Source: Toxonevra muliebris
Taxonomy: Eukaryota > Arthropoda > Insecta > Diptera > Pallopteridae
Reading direction: 5' to 3'
Assembly (NCBI GenBank): GCA_963691655.1
Contig: OY829329.1
Span: forward strand, 19,854,708-19,918,707
Length of the DNA stretch: 64,000 bases
The notes beneath the pieces were generated by a model. It was not told the origin of the DNA. It did no database searches and saw only the letters and a program-made list of their open reading frames with translations. This document shows, piece after piece, positions 23,672 through 34,594 of the stretch (its first letter is position 1; the number at the start of each line of letters is the position of its first letter). The position numbers were made by a program, and so were the translations under genes.

Positions 23672-26600
23672 ATGGCATCAACTTTGGCTGCAGACAAATT
23701 TTGGGTTGAAAAATCTCGTTACAATACTGCTGAGCGTCAATATCACGAGAGCTTGCACAAGGTAAGAATCCAAGAACAGTTTTATTTTGCTATGTTGGCA
23801 AAATTATATGCCATTGTCTGACTTGGCCCAAAATCAAGTGTGCTAGTATTAAGTTTTTTCTATTTACCGAGAATATCTTGTTTAGCTCTTGTAATATAAA
23901 AAAACACATTTTTTACACGCTGCCCAAGGAGCTACAATTAAGCAAGGACTCAAAAGTAGACGCCAACATTAGCAACATCCCAAGTTCGTCACTCTCAACT
24001 GAGGGACAAGTAAATGGGTACATTAATAATCCAACACAAGCTGCTGTAAAGCCTTTGAAACTTAAGAAATCAAAGAAAATAAAAGCAAAAAAATGTGAAA
24101 CTGAGACAGCGTCAGCAATAATGAACACGCCAATTACGACAGGTTCGCCTTCGAGTCCCAATAGAGATAACGTAAAGGTTGCCTTATCTTTTGGGAACGA
24201 GCAGCAGCCAGAGGTATCTGTTGATTTACTTGGCAAAAAGAACAAGAAGAAAAATAAATCGGCAACTTCTAAGAAAGCGGCGGAAAAGGTACTCAATCAG
24301 TTACCAACGTCTCAAAACTTGTACATTAGTAGTACTGATCAGTCGAAAAAGAACTCGAGTTTTTCCAAGTCAAAGGTGACAAGAATTATCAAATTGAAAC
24401 TATTTCTGGTATTTTTTTTTTTTTTTTTTTGGATTGATTGTGAATTTAGATTAGTTAATTTGTTTGAATACATATTTAATACATATTTTACAGTGTGTTT
24501 CACGAAAGTTAAACCAAAACCGATGTCTGTCTGCTAATATTCGCCTGGTTTTTTTCACTCGTTTACCCTCTGACAAAACGAGTATCGTTGAACCAATGAT
24601 TTTAAAAGAAATACTTCCTTCTGAAACACACTAATTTGATTATTGCTCCATAATTGGCTCAATAATTTTGAGCAAAAAAAAAAAATATATATATATAAGC
24701 ACAATCTAATAGTACATTCTCACTGCATCATAAACACATTTAACAATTTGTCCAAAAGCAATAATTGAAGCATTGAGGAGATATATGTAGCTGTTAGAAA
24801 TTTTAAGTCTTCAAAGCTTTGCCCCGTTGTTATTAACCGTGATCCGTAGTATCTATAGCGATGCTTTCATTTTGAAATCAAGAACCAAATGAAATGCGCA
24901 TATTTTGTGCGATAACTTGCAATGATGCAAGAGAATATGCACCAGATTTAGTATTGAGTACAGATTGACGACCTCGATAGCCTAGTGGATAGTGCACTAG
25001 ACTTTCATCTGGGAGGTTCGGGTTCGATTCCCGTCTTCGTCTGGTGGTTAATTTTCATTACTTTCTTATATTCACTATCAATATGAAGTGTATGAGAATT
25101 ATAAGATAGTGTACAAGTACACACATTGGTTGGTAATGGCAAAACCACCAAGCCGATAAAAAATTACCACACCGCCGTTCGGAATCGGCGTTAAACTGTA
25201 GGTCCAACTATGTGGTATCACAATGGGTCGTTCAGGCCTAAGTTTGTCTCTCGACAGCCACTCCAACCTTACCTAACCTAACCTAGTATAGTAAACTCAG
25301 TGTAAACCAAAGTTATCCACCAGGTTATGCAGCAGTGAGAACGTATTATACTTAAAAAATAAAATGCCAGTTTAATTTTTACATTTTTAAAATATTTATT
25401 TTACTTAATATTTATTTTTGTAAAATCCATTTTCTATTCTTTGTTTAATTTTTTAATGTTTTTTCTCAACATCTTGAATATTAAAAAAATCAATTTTTCT
25501 TATAGTCAAAAGCAAAAAACTGCAAATTACACAATCGTTTCTGAATACCTTAAATTAAGAATAAGCAAAAATTAGTTACATTATTTTATTTTGCATAATC
25601 TATTAAGTGAATTTTATAAATTTATAAGTATGAAATAGGATGCAAGGAGTTCGCTGAAAAGCCTATGAAGTCAACTAGAATGTAAATTATTAGCCAATTC
25701 AAGATTTGATAAAAAAAAAAAATTAACCTTGTAAACAAGAAAATCAGCTTTCAATCCTGAACAATTGGTTTTTCCTTCAGATTCAAGCCCCCGGTTTCTT
25801 TTAATTTTGGATGAAAATAGATTTCACTTATAAATTTATAATTTTTTTCTTTTAATTATTACTGCATCCGATTTGGCTCATAATAAATTTAATTTAAACA
25901 AAAAATATCACTAAATATATATTTTAATACTGAGTATTAAATACGCTTATTTTTAAGGGAACTGCATCCAACAGTCAGTGTACTTTAGTGTCGGAAATTG
26001 CCAAAGCCAGAGAACACATTAAAAATTCTTTGGAAAAGGTAATTATAAAATACATATTTAATTGCATACATACTTATACTATACCTATCATATTACCAGA
26101 GAACGTATTTTCCAGCACCCCAAAATCACATGACATTGTTAAGTAATAACTAAAAGTCGAAAGCTTGCTGGAATAAGGGCACAAATATACTAATTGTCAA
26201 TTGGCGGGTCCTGTATAAAAGCATTGCACAAAAATACCTTTTCGAATCTGCTTTTCAATTTCTCTCTGCATATCTTTTGTTTTTTTTTTTCTCTCTCTTT
26301 AAAAACACTACAATTCAGAAAATGGGGAACGCAAACTTAATACATTTATATCGTAGTTATATTAGGAAATGTTTTTGTTGCGGAATTGAAAAATGCAACT
26401 ACAAGAAATATTTGGAGAAAATTTACACTGAAAACAAGTGCAGCTATTATACACTACGTGGCCATGCAGCATTTCGATGCTTGCATGACGAGTTTTATGG
26501 TGATAGGGGGTTGAGAAGCTTGTGGGGTAAGCAAACATGCAGGGTGGTTAATTTTGCTGCATCATTTTAACATTTCTTTTATCTCTGTTTTAAAGTTTTG

Positions 26601-29600
26601 GTTATTTGTTTAATTCTTATTCTGATTTTGCAACAGAAAAAAAATTAGAATTTTAATTATAAAAAAAATTATAAAAAAGCATAGTGAAAATAATAAAAAT
26701 TTAATAAGTGCCATACAAATAGCGAAATCAGAATAAGGAAGATAAAACAATTAAACTTCAAAAAAAGCGAGCAGAGATTCTGATTTATAATTCATGATTC
26801 ATGAAGTGTGTAATAGCGGTCCATAATACGCGTGCCATCCAGATTTGTTTTTAAATAAGCAAAATATGGAATCCATAGGCTTTTGCTGGAAATTACGATC
26901 ACTGCTTATTACATAATAAAAAAAAATTAACTTAGTCCAATCATATCGAGCATAAGAAATTTCATAAATACATCGTGAAAGTGAAAGCATTTAATTTGAG
27001 TACAGTAAAACTTTAATTTTCCGGATAAGAGTGGCCTTTTTTTATGTATTTTTAAATTATATATATGATTTAATGATTTTTGATATAAAAATTATGAAAT
27101 TTAATCTAAATTTTGTGTGACCTATGATTTAATTGTGATTTTTATAGCAGAATTCTGTAAAGTGCTTATATTATGATATATACTAGTCGGTAAGGCCCCA
27201 GTAACTGGGGCTATTTTTTTTTCGCTCAAGAAATCTCTATGAAAAAACAAATATCAAAAGAGAACCAAATTACTCGTTGGTGTTTGTTTTGTTTTTTGTG
27301 TATGCAAATAATTCGTTAGATAATTCTGAGAAATGCCGTTACTCATGTCTTCTCTCTCTCTCATTTGTTATTTTCTCTCGCTTAAGCAATGGTTTTTACA
27401 ACGATGAATGCAATGCTTTGTTCAATGTGTGAATTTTAAAGAATTTCCGACGCTAATATTTTGGGATTGGCTAAACCGATTTTAAATCTGATTTGGCTAA
27501 CCTACTCGTCAAGCTCATTCAATTGATATATAATATGATAGTGTAGCACTTCTGGATCTTCTGGAATAAAAATGTAGTTACGCTAATAAATGTGTAGATT
27601 ATTGTATTATAAATACAATGCAATGCATGAGCAAAATATACACTTATAGCAGTTAGAGTCGAAAGGATTTAATGATACAAGTTGTAGCTCTAAGTCGATA
27701 GTTTCTAACTCAAATTAAAAAAATTAAATGATAACATACTTTAAGAACATTTGTTATTTCTTCAATTAAAATTACATTATTTCCAACAAACCAAATTCCG
27801 GAATCCAGAGACAACGGATCCACTACAATAAAAACCGTACATTTATTCCATTTTCTATTTCTATTTTAATCTGTTATTACTCCTTCTCCGACAAGTCTGT
27901 ATCCGTTTGTATTCCGTAAAATCGTCTTTATAATATACTAACCGTTACCTGGGTTATTACTATTGACATAAAGTCTTTTCAAACCAATTCCTACTGTCTT
28001 CTATTGGTTTCCCAGAAATGACGTTTCAAGTGTTTCTTTATATGGAAGGTTTGATGCCCATAAATGTTCAAACAACCTTTATTTAAAATTTTAGTATCAA
28101 CAGTTGTAGGATTAGCATGAAAGCCATATCATCAAAATGTGTTTTGGTCATATAGGCAAAGTTTAATATTCGCCAGCTATTAGAAACCAGGGTGGTTGTA
28201 ATAACCCAAAAGTTGCGATAAATGAACACGAATAAGAATTCAATTACAAAACCAGGATAAGCATATAATGTGCGTTGTTGTTTTAGGACTACCCTTACTT
28301 TTTGATAAGCAAACTTTTCCCCAAACACACTATAATACTTTTATCATTCCTTTAGCCTGTAGGCAATATTGTTCTAAGCTGTACTTCCCCAAATTGTCTT
28401 CAGATTCGAGCTAAGCGACCCAAACTACTCTAGACTACATGTCAAATTGCCAGTTCGATTTTGGCTGTTGCATTAATAAAAAAAAAATACTATAATACTA
28501 ATTCAAAGTATTTCAACGGTAACGGTTGCTTGATAGAATGTTTTGTGCAAAAAAAGTTCAAGTGCGCCAATTTGAATCAAGAATATGACTGGAGTTAGTG
28601 AGACAACAAATCTCTCGCATGATATTGTATTAGTCGTTCTTTTTACTTTGTAATGAGAATAAGCTTGTTAAGCAAAAGAATAAAGACATAAATGAGAAAG
28701 TAAAATACAAAGCTGAAGTAATTGAGCCTCTGAATTTTTGGAAATTTGCAATTATAAAATCTGTAATGTAAATAATTTCGTTGTTGAGCTTATCGAAAGT
28801 TGCAGTAACCGCATGCTGCGAATATTGAGCTTTGCCTGTATTAGGTTAGGTTGGTGTGGTTGTCTAGGGACACAGGCATGAACGGACTATTGTAATACTA
28901 CTTGATTAGACCTATACGTTTAACGAACAGCGGTGTGGCAATTTGTGGTTTTGCCACAAAGTGATAACAAAGATTTGCCTACTAAGGTTTGTACTTGTAT
29001 ACTTTTTTATAATTCTCATTTACTTCATATCGATAGTTAATATAACAATGAAAATGAAGACCAAACCAAGACGGGAATCAAACCCGAAACCCCTGGGTAA
29101 AAGTTTAATGCTCCACCCACTACACTATATTAGAAAATAACATCAGACTATTTGCTATGGAAATAAGTACCCTCATACGGAATTTTAACATATCGTTGAT
29201 GAATTCCAAGAAAATCCGTTTTCATGTTGCCATATATGAAAGGTGTCACACCGATTCGACAAATCCCCCCTGCTTTCTGTCGAGCGATTGGTATTACCAA
29301 GCTGAATCCTCGCACCAAACTTAGCGTTTGTCACGTAAATAGTTTCTAAATACAAAATGCTCGTATACTTTTGACACACACGCAGATGTGGTTTTATACG
29401 GAGCGTTACACTTCTGTCAATTCACTTATCTATCTGGTTTCTGTGGTGCTGGTATGTTAGTGAAAAACTATCTGAGTTCATTAAATTTCGTGAACAATTG
29501 CAAGGAAATCGATCATATCCCATAGTGTTAAGTGTACCAATACTCTACATTTTCCAGTTGAAACCATTTAATGAAATTCTTTGATACATAATATTAAAAG

Positions 29601-30482
29601 AGTATTAGAAAAATATTAATGCAAGTATGTATGCTCATAAAGTTATTGCTCATACTGTAAATATGTTCAAAACTCAATTCTAAAATATATACTTGATTTG
29701 TGATCTATTCAAATTTATTGAAATACATCAGCAGTTATTAAAGCTTCTTTTCGTTTATATAATTTTTGATAGTTCACTTAATTGAACACTACTTTTTTGT
29801 ATTTAATTTTTTAAAGATGGACGGAATAGCAACATTGGCTGCATCTCCTGTTTCCACCGAAGTTATGGATCGTATTGCCGCAGTTGAAAAGGAAAATGCT
29901 AATCTACGAAAAATGATAGAAAAATTAGAAGCAATTTGCCTAGATTCGCAAAGAACTATAGCTGTACACTATTTAGCATTTCAGCAATTGCCTGGTGGAG
30001 CAAAGGCAACAGCTGCAGCAGAAGCTATCGCAGTAAAGACAGGAATAGTTTCTGCTTCCACAGCAGCAGCAGTTAAAAAACCTGAAACCGAAGATGATGA
30101 CGGAGTAGATTTATTTGCTTCGGACAGCGAAGAGGAAAGCGAAGATGCTGCTCGCCTACGTGAGGAACGTCTAGCTGCTTATGCTGCGAAGAAATCAAAG
30201 AAACCGGCACTGATTGCTAAATCTAGTTTGGTCCTAGATGTAAAACCTTGGGACGATGAAACCGATCTTAAAGTAATGGAAACGGAAATTCGTAAAATAA
30301 CTTCTGATGGCCTTTTGTGGGGTGCCTCTAAATTTGTACCGGTGGCGTTTGGCATTCAAAAATTGAGCATTTCATGTGTTGTCGAAGATGAAAAAGTATC
30401 GATTGACTGGCTCACCGAAGAAATTGAAAAATTAGAAGACTTCGTACAGAGCGTAGATGTTGCAGCTTTTAATAAAATTTAA
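23672..30482 (+). CDS. eEF1delta: Translation elongation factor 1 delta (eEF1B delta)
   Basis: The delta subunit recharges eEF1A with GTP during translation elongation in the cytoplasm. Exons: 23672-23761 (30 aa, conserved N-terminus), optional 23929-24375 (149 aa), 25958-26038 (27 aa, helix with AKAREHI), and 29817-30482 (221 aa and stop). All borders are phase 0, so the core form is 278 aa and the form with the cassette 427 aa. The last exon holds a leucine-zipper-like helix starting [16 protein letters not shown], an Ala-rich linker, an acidic CK2-like segment ([11 protein letters not shown]) and the C-terminal exchange domain with DVKPWDDET and the ending FNKI typical of the family. A second, intact copy of the last exon lies at 32365-33048. 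A P-like MITE sits in the promoter. Confidence 0.93.
23929..24375 (+). CDS. eEF1delta: Lysine-rich cassette exon of eEF1delta
   Basis: An open block of 447 nt preceded by CCCAAG and followed by AAG|GTGACA. It joins phase 0 to phase 0, so it can be included or skipped without breaking the frame. The 149 residues contain several basic clusters ([20 protein letters not shown]), Ser/Thr-rich stretches and no hydrophobic core. They look like a disordered, possibly nuclear- or RNA-binding insert. Vertebrates also have a long eEF1delta isoform made by inserting an N-terminal exon; any homology is not established here. The acceptor is weak in pyrimidines, so the exact 5' edge is less certain than the 3' edge. 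Confidence 0.7.
24968..25290 (+). mobile_element. tRNA-derived SINE, full length
   Basis: The head has box A-like TAGCCTAGTGGATAGTG and box B GGTTCGATTCCC. The body contains TTCTTATATTCACTATC, TGGTTGGTAATGGCAAAACC and a GCCGTTCGGAATCGGCG segment, and the tail ends in a TAACCTAACCTA run. The copy at 28836-29135 matches head, body and tail on the reverse strand. It lies in the eEF1delta intron 24376-25957, which otherwise is AT-rich. Confidence 0.75.
26319..26568 (+). other. Possible alternative eEF1delta exon or small intronic ORF
   Basis: A pyrimidine-rich tract ending in CAG (26318) is followed by an in-frame ORF. It starts AAA ATG GGG, is Cys/Tyr-rich (RKCFCCG, then KCNYKKY) and ends with a stop at about 26568. 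A donor-like GTAAGC follows GGG at 26526. Read as a terminal exon it would extend the exon ending at 26038 in phase 0. Used as an internal exon it is 208 nt, not a multiple of three, and would throw the eEF1delta terminal exon out of frame. I do not recognise the protein. It could be chance. Confidence 0.25.
28836..29135 (-). mobile_element. tRNA-derived SINE, reverse strand
   Basis: Reverse complement of the 24968 family: the TAACCTAACC tail is at the left end, then the body with a GGTTTTGCCAC phrase on the plus strand, and the box B reverse complement GGGAATCAAACCC near 29085. It contains the palindromic octamer TATCGATA. It lies in the eEF1delta intron 26039-29816. The remainder of that intron is AT-rich with eroded repeats and one GC-rich hairpin followed by a T run near 27195. 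Confidence 0.75.
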
Positions 30483-30544
30483 AAAAGAAGACAAAATTAT
30501 GATAATAAAAGTTTTGCGAATTTAAAAAAAAATTAAGTGATGTA

Positions 30545-31390
30545 TTTTTTATACCTGTTTATTTTTTTAAATTCCTTTATGTCTGATATATTTTATCGTG
30601 TGCATAGCCAAGTTGATTTAGCTATGTCCGTCCGTCTGTGTACGCGAAAAATCAGTCAAAATTTGAGCTATCTCGACCAAACTATAAATATTTCTTATTA
30701 TCAGGTTAAATTGTAATTTCACTTATATAGGCGTGGCACCTCATGTACAAGTAAAATCAAAGGAAGTGGAGGAAACTAAACCAAATCCCAACTACAGATG
30801 AAGGAGCCTGAGCATATACTATATGTTACATAGGATTTCGAAAGAGAAAGAAGTTTCTGCGCAGTTGAACAAGACTGTCTGGAACTAGTCTGTCTTTGCC
30901 ACTAACACCAAACTAAGAATATTCCAGAACATACATAACAGAACATAATTTCGGATCACAACATCCATAGAAAATGCCACAAAATACCGAGCCTTGTCAA
31001 AATTTAGCGGGAACCTCCAAGGCAGCAGGAAACGTGCAAAATCGAAAAGTACATGGCACCGCACCATTGATAAGAAAATTGGAGCTGCGGTAATGACGTG
31101 AAAATAAGTGAAGTTACTGGCAAAAAGTCACATTCGATAGAGAAGTTTCACTGAGGTTCTTTGGGCTGAAGTAGTTGAAATAGCTTCTAGCATATCTGAT
31201 TATATAGTTGATACTTAAAAAAAAAACGATATTGGCACAAATACAACAATATTTGGGATAGTGAGTTAACCTGTTAAATATTCCATACAACATCCACCCA
31301 TCAAAATAGAATAATAGTCACATCAACCCATCGCTGCATTAAATCATACTTCTTTTAAAACATACCATACATCATACTTTTATTTAATTA
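30545..31390. other. Inserted debris between eEF1delta terminal exon copies
   Basis: This stretch has no counterpart after the second exon copy. It contains GTCCGTCCGTCTGTGT, a phrase I associate with eroded fly transposons, and no ORF of note. Around 31345-31390 the sequence becomes alignable again with the Arpc1 3' flank at 33230-33270, so the insertion ends before that. Confidence 0.45.
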
Positions 31391-31391
31391 A

Positions 31392-32196
31392 CCCATTGAC
31401 ACTAAGAATTAAACAATGTGCAGCGACTAGCTTCAATGTTAATTACAGGAGCACTGAAAATGACACCCTCTGAGGCGCTGCACATCATCTTGGATCTCCT
31501 TCCAATAGATCTAGTCGGAAAGACCTCAGCGTCAATATCTGCAGTGAGACTGAATGCGATCCGTAGGTGGTCCCTCACAAATTATGGTCATGGTTTAGTG
31601 AAACTAAATTTCTTCCACTCTCTGTTGATCTCACCCTCTCCCCACTATCCGTTGGTAACAGCTTTAGCACATATATTTCATATCGACAAGAGTGGAGTGC
31701 GAGTAATGTGATATGCCCTGATATCATCGACCTTTATACTGATGGTTCAAAGTTGAATGTTAGTGTTGGGGGTGGAGTTCACTCTGAGCGGCTGAATATT
31801 TCGGCGCACTTTCGTTTTCCTGATCATTGCAGCGTCTTTCAGGCAGAGCTGTTTGCGATCACTGAAACCGCTAATCTGATATGGTGTAATGCGATACTCT
31901 GTAGTGATATCTACATTTTCACTGATAGTCAGGCGGCAATAAAATCCCTCCCATGTCCAGCTAATAGCTCAAAAATTGCCCTACAATGCAGACCATATCT
32001 TAACGAGACAGCCATGGCATACAACCAGCACCTTATATGGGTGCCTGGGCATAGCGACATTGAGGGACACTGTAAGGCTGATGACCTTGCCAGACTTAAT
32101 ACGACACTCAGCAATTCACTTATCACTGGTAATGTATGTATACCACTTGCCAAATATAAAAGACAAGATCGCTCTTCACCGTTGGTCATTAATGGG
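31392..32196 (+). mobile_element. TTAA-flanked insertion carrying LINE RNase H remnant
   Basis: The block starts CCCATTGA and ends with AATGGG, and TTAA stands at both sides (31388-31391 and 32197-32200). The corresponding site after the second exon copy (around 33271) has a single TTAA and no insert, so the boundaries are supported by an empty site. Inside, plus-strand frames at about 31418-31711 and 31700-32130 encode the end of a non-LTR reverse transcriptase region and an RNase H domain with YTDGS, FQAELFAI, TDSQAAI and WVPGHSDIEGH. Frames are broken. The short TTAA-type ends suggest piggyBac-like mobilisation of older LINE sequence. Confidence 0.6.
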
Positions 32197-32200
32197 TTAA

Positions 32201-32287
32201 CATAAAACTCAAAATTAAATAACAGTCAAACAAATTCATTACTGACACTATTTGGTTTATCATTGCATTGTTTATGCCGACATCAAT
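32201..32287 (-). pseudogene. Arpc1 3'-end fragment left by tandem duplication
   Basis: The stretch aligns with the Arpc1 3' flank and the last coding bases at 33275-33381. In reverse complement its end reads the Arpc1 C-terminal residues IDVGINNAM (IDVGVNNAM in the intact gene). Similarity stops at 32287, and twelve bases later the eEF1delta intron sequence GCAGTTATTAAAGCTTCTTT begins, as at 29731. This is the scar joining two copies of a duplicated segment. Confidence 0.8.
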
Positions 32288-32364
32288 ATGTGCCGTTGGC
32301 AGTTATTAAAGCTTCTTTTCGTTTATAATCCAATTAATTTTTATTTGTATTTAATTTTTTAAAG

Positions 32365-33048
32365 ATGGACGGGAAGGTTACACTGACTTCATCTCCTGTT
32401 TCGACCGAAGTTTTGGATCGTATTGCCGCAGTTGAAAAGGAAAATGCTAATCTACGAAAAATTATAGAAAAACTTGAAGTAATTGCATTGGATTTACAAA
32501 CGCGATTAAAGGTACATCATATAGCATTTCAGCACTTGGTTGGTGGACCAAAGGCAGCAGACGCAGCAGCAGCCGGGTTCGCATCTAGGGCAGCAACAGT
32601 CCAACTTGCAATTAATGGAGCTAAGGCAGCAGCAGCAGCTAAGTACTATAAATTAGAAAATGATGATGAGGTAGATTTGTTTGCTTCGGACAGTGAAGAG
32701 GAAAGTCCATATGCTGTTCGCTTACGTCAACAACGTCTAGCTACGTATGCTGCGAAGAAATCAAAAAAACCGGCATTGATTGCAAAGTCTAGCTTGATCT
32801 TAGATGTAAAACCTTGGGACGATGAAACCAATCTTAAAGTAATGGAAACAGAAATTCGTAAAATAACTTCTGATGGTCTTTTGTGGGGTGCCTCCAAATT
32901 TGTACCGGTTCCGTTTGGAATTCAAAAATTGAGTATTGCATGTGTAGTCGAAGATGAAAAAGTATCGATTGACTGGCTCACAGAAGAAATTGAAAAATTG
33001 GAAGACTTTGTACAGAGCGTAGATGTTGTAGCTTTTAATAAAATTTAG
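32365..33048 (+). CDS. Second, intact copy of the eEF1delta terminal exon
   Basis: The exon copy encodes 227 residues and a stop. It is preceded by the same intron end as the first copy (GTATTTAATTTTTTAAAG then ATG), so it has a usable splice acceptor in phase 0. Spliced to the exon ending at 26038 it would give a 284-aa eEF1delta. Helix, acidic segment ([11 protein letters not shown]) and exchange domain ending FNKI are preserved. Most differences from copy 1 lie in the Ala-rich linker, which is longer here, and around residues 35-50. No stop or frameshift is present. It may be a mutually exclusive last exon, a separate short gene starting at its own ATG, or the ancestral exon with the 29817 copy being the newer one. 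Confidence 0.8.
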   Translation: MDGKVTLTSSPVSTEVLDRIAAVEKENANLRKIIEKLEVIALDLQTRLKVHHIAFQHLVGGPKAADAAAAGFASRAATVQLAINGAKAAAAAKYYKLENDDEVDLFASDSEEESPYAVRLRQQRLATYAAKKSKKPALIAKSSLILDVKPWDDETNLKVMETEIRKITSDGLLWGASKFVPVPFGIQKLSIACVVEDEKVSIDWLTEEIEKLEDFVQSVDVVAFNKI

Positions 33049-33343
33049 AAAACATGATAATAAAAGTATTCTAAAATTGAATTAAATTAAAAGAAACCGT
33101 GCTTTTATTGTTTTTTTTTTTTTTTTTTTTTAATTTATGAATTGGAAATGAAATTGGTAAAAAATTATTTATTATGAAAACTTGCTTTCTGGAAACCCAA
33201 AAGAGAACCTGCAAGAAGACTTGCCTAGAAATCATACTTTTAAAATCCACATATCGCACTTTTATTTACTTTAACATACAAATCAAAATTAAATAACAAA
33301 TGCATCATTTCCAACTGTAATTTCAAAATAAATTCAATACTTT

Positions 33344-34594
33344 TTAGACTTTTAGGTTCTTCATTGCATTGTTTACGCCGACATCAATTTCCCAGATGAC
33401 GAGTTGTCCATCAACGCCCGAAGTGCTGACTTTTCTGGCACCTGATTTTTCGCCAACATATAAGCGAATACAATTGATTGCGTTCTGATGAATGGACTCT
33501 ACATGAGTATCCGAATTTTCCGTACGCAAATTACGATCAAGTGACTGAAAAATGCGCATAGCCGAAATGCCACTTGATTCTTTCTTTTGTGACTTATCCA
33601 ATTTGCTTGCCAATACCAATTTGTTATTGTCTTCCAAAGTATACACTAACGGTATACAGCTGTGACCAGCTACAACCATTGACACTGGTGAAATCCATTC
33701 ACATGCCAAAAATGGTAGATATTGTGTTTTACAGCGTACAACATTATTACCATTTGTGGCATCTGCAATGCTAATGGAGCTGTCGTGGCCAATCCAACAA
33801 ATTTTATTGCCGTCACTGGAAAAACTAACATTGTTTATCCAGCCACCTCCTGAATTAGTAGAATTCTTAAATTCAGCCATTAAATTGCCCAAAGGCATGC
33901 GATTACCCCAAGGAGTGGGCGATGGCTGATCTTCGATGTCTTTAATATAGGCAGAAAAAACACGCACCTGACAAATTGAAAATTAAATTGTAAGGCAACG
34001 TTTGCTCGTTTAAAAGTGTTGCGTGTTACCTTATAATCTGTGGAACCAGCCACCAGCAAAATATTATTCGGATGCCAATCCAATGAAGTCACCGTCGAAC
34101 GTATCGGCTTTTTAATATGCTTCGACACCCACCAATCGTTTTCCGATTCAAAGTAACACACCGAAATGAGGCGAGCGCCAGAGCCTACTGCAAACTTATT
34201 CTCAGCGGGAGACCACTTGACACAAGTGGCAGCACGATTAATACGCAACAAAACCAGCGTCGGCTTCCATTTACCGTCTTCGCCTTGAGTCCAAACGTAA
34301 GCGTTTCGATCGGCTGCACAGCTTACAATACGATTGGTGTTCTTTGCCCAATCGATGCCCATAACGCGTAGATCATGTTGATTCAATACATCAGCAAGTT
34401 TCCAATCGTTGCCTTCACGACTATAGATATGAATCTCGTTATTGTTGGGCGATAGCGCAATTTCTGTTAGAGCAAATATTTAAAATATATCAGTGAAGAG
34501 TATAATACCACTAATACTTACGCGAGCGATCCTTATTCCAGGCATGACAAGTAATAGACGCTAATGAGTCTCCAAAAGTATACCTTTCAGCCAT
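33344..34594 (-). CDS. Arpc1: Arp2/3 complex subunit 1 (ARPC1, WD40)
   Basis: Arpc1 (Sop2 in Drosophila) is the WD-repeat subunit of the Arp2/3 complex, which nucleates branched actin filaments. Exons: 34594-34522, 34463-34030, 33967-33344, summing to 376 aa, the family's usual length. The start [10 protein letters not shown], the segments [13 protein letters not shown] and [19 protein letters not shown], and the C-terminal [12 protein letters not shown] show the WD40 propeller; the acidic, actin-related-protein-contacting insert lies near residues 290-320. It converges with eEF1delta, with under 300 bp between stop codons, and diverges from mRpS23. Confidence 0.96.

Noticed and set aside
24968..25045. 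A second tRNA gene
   Set aside because: It continues directly into a conserved SINE body and tail that also occur at 28836 on the other strand.
34117..34371. Plus-strand ORF across Arpc1
   Set aside because: It is an antisense shadow of the WD40 exon, which has clear family similarity on the minus strand.
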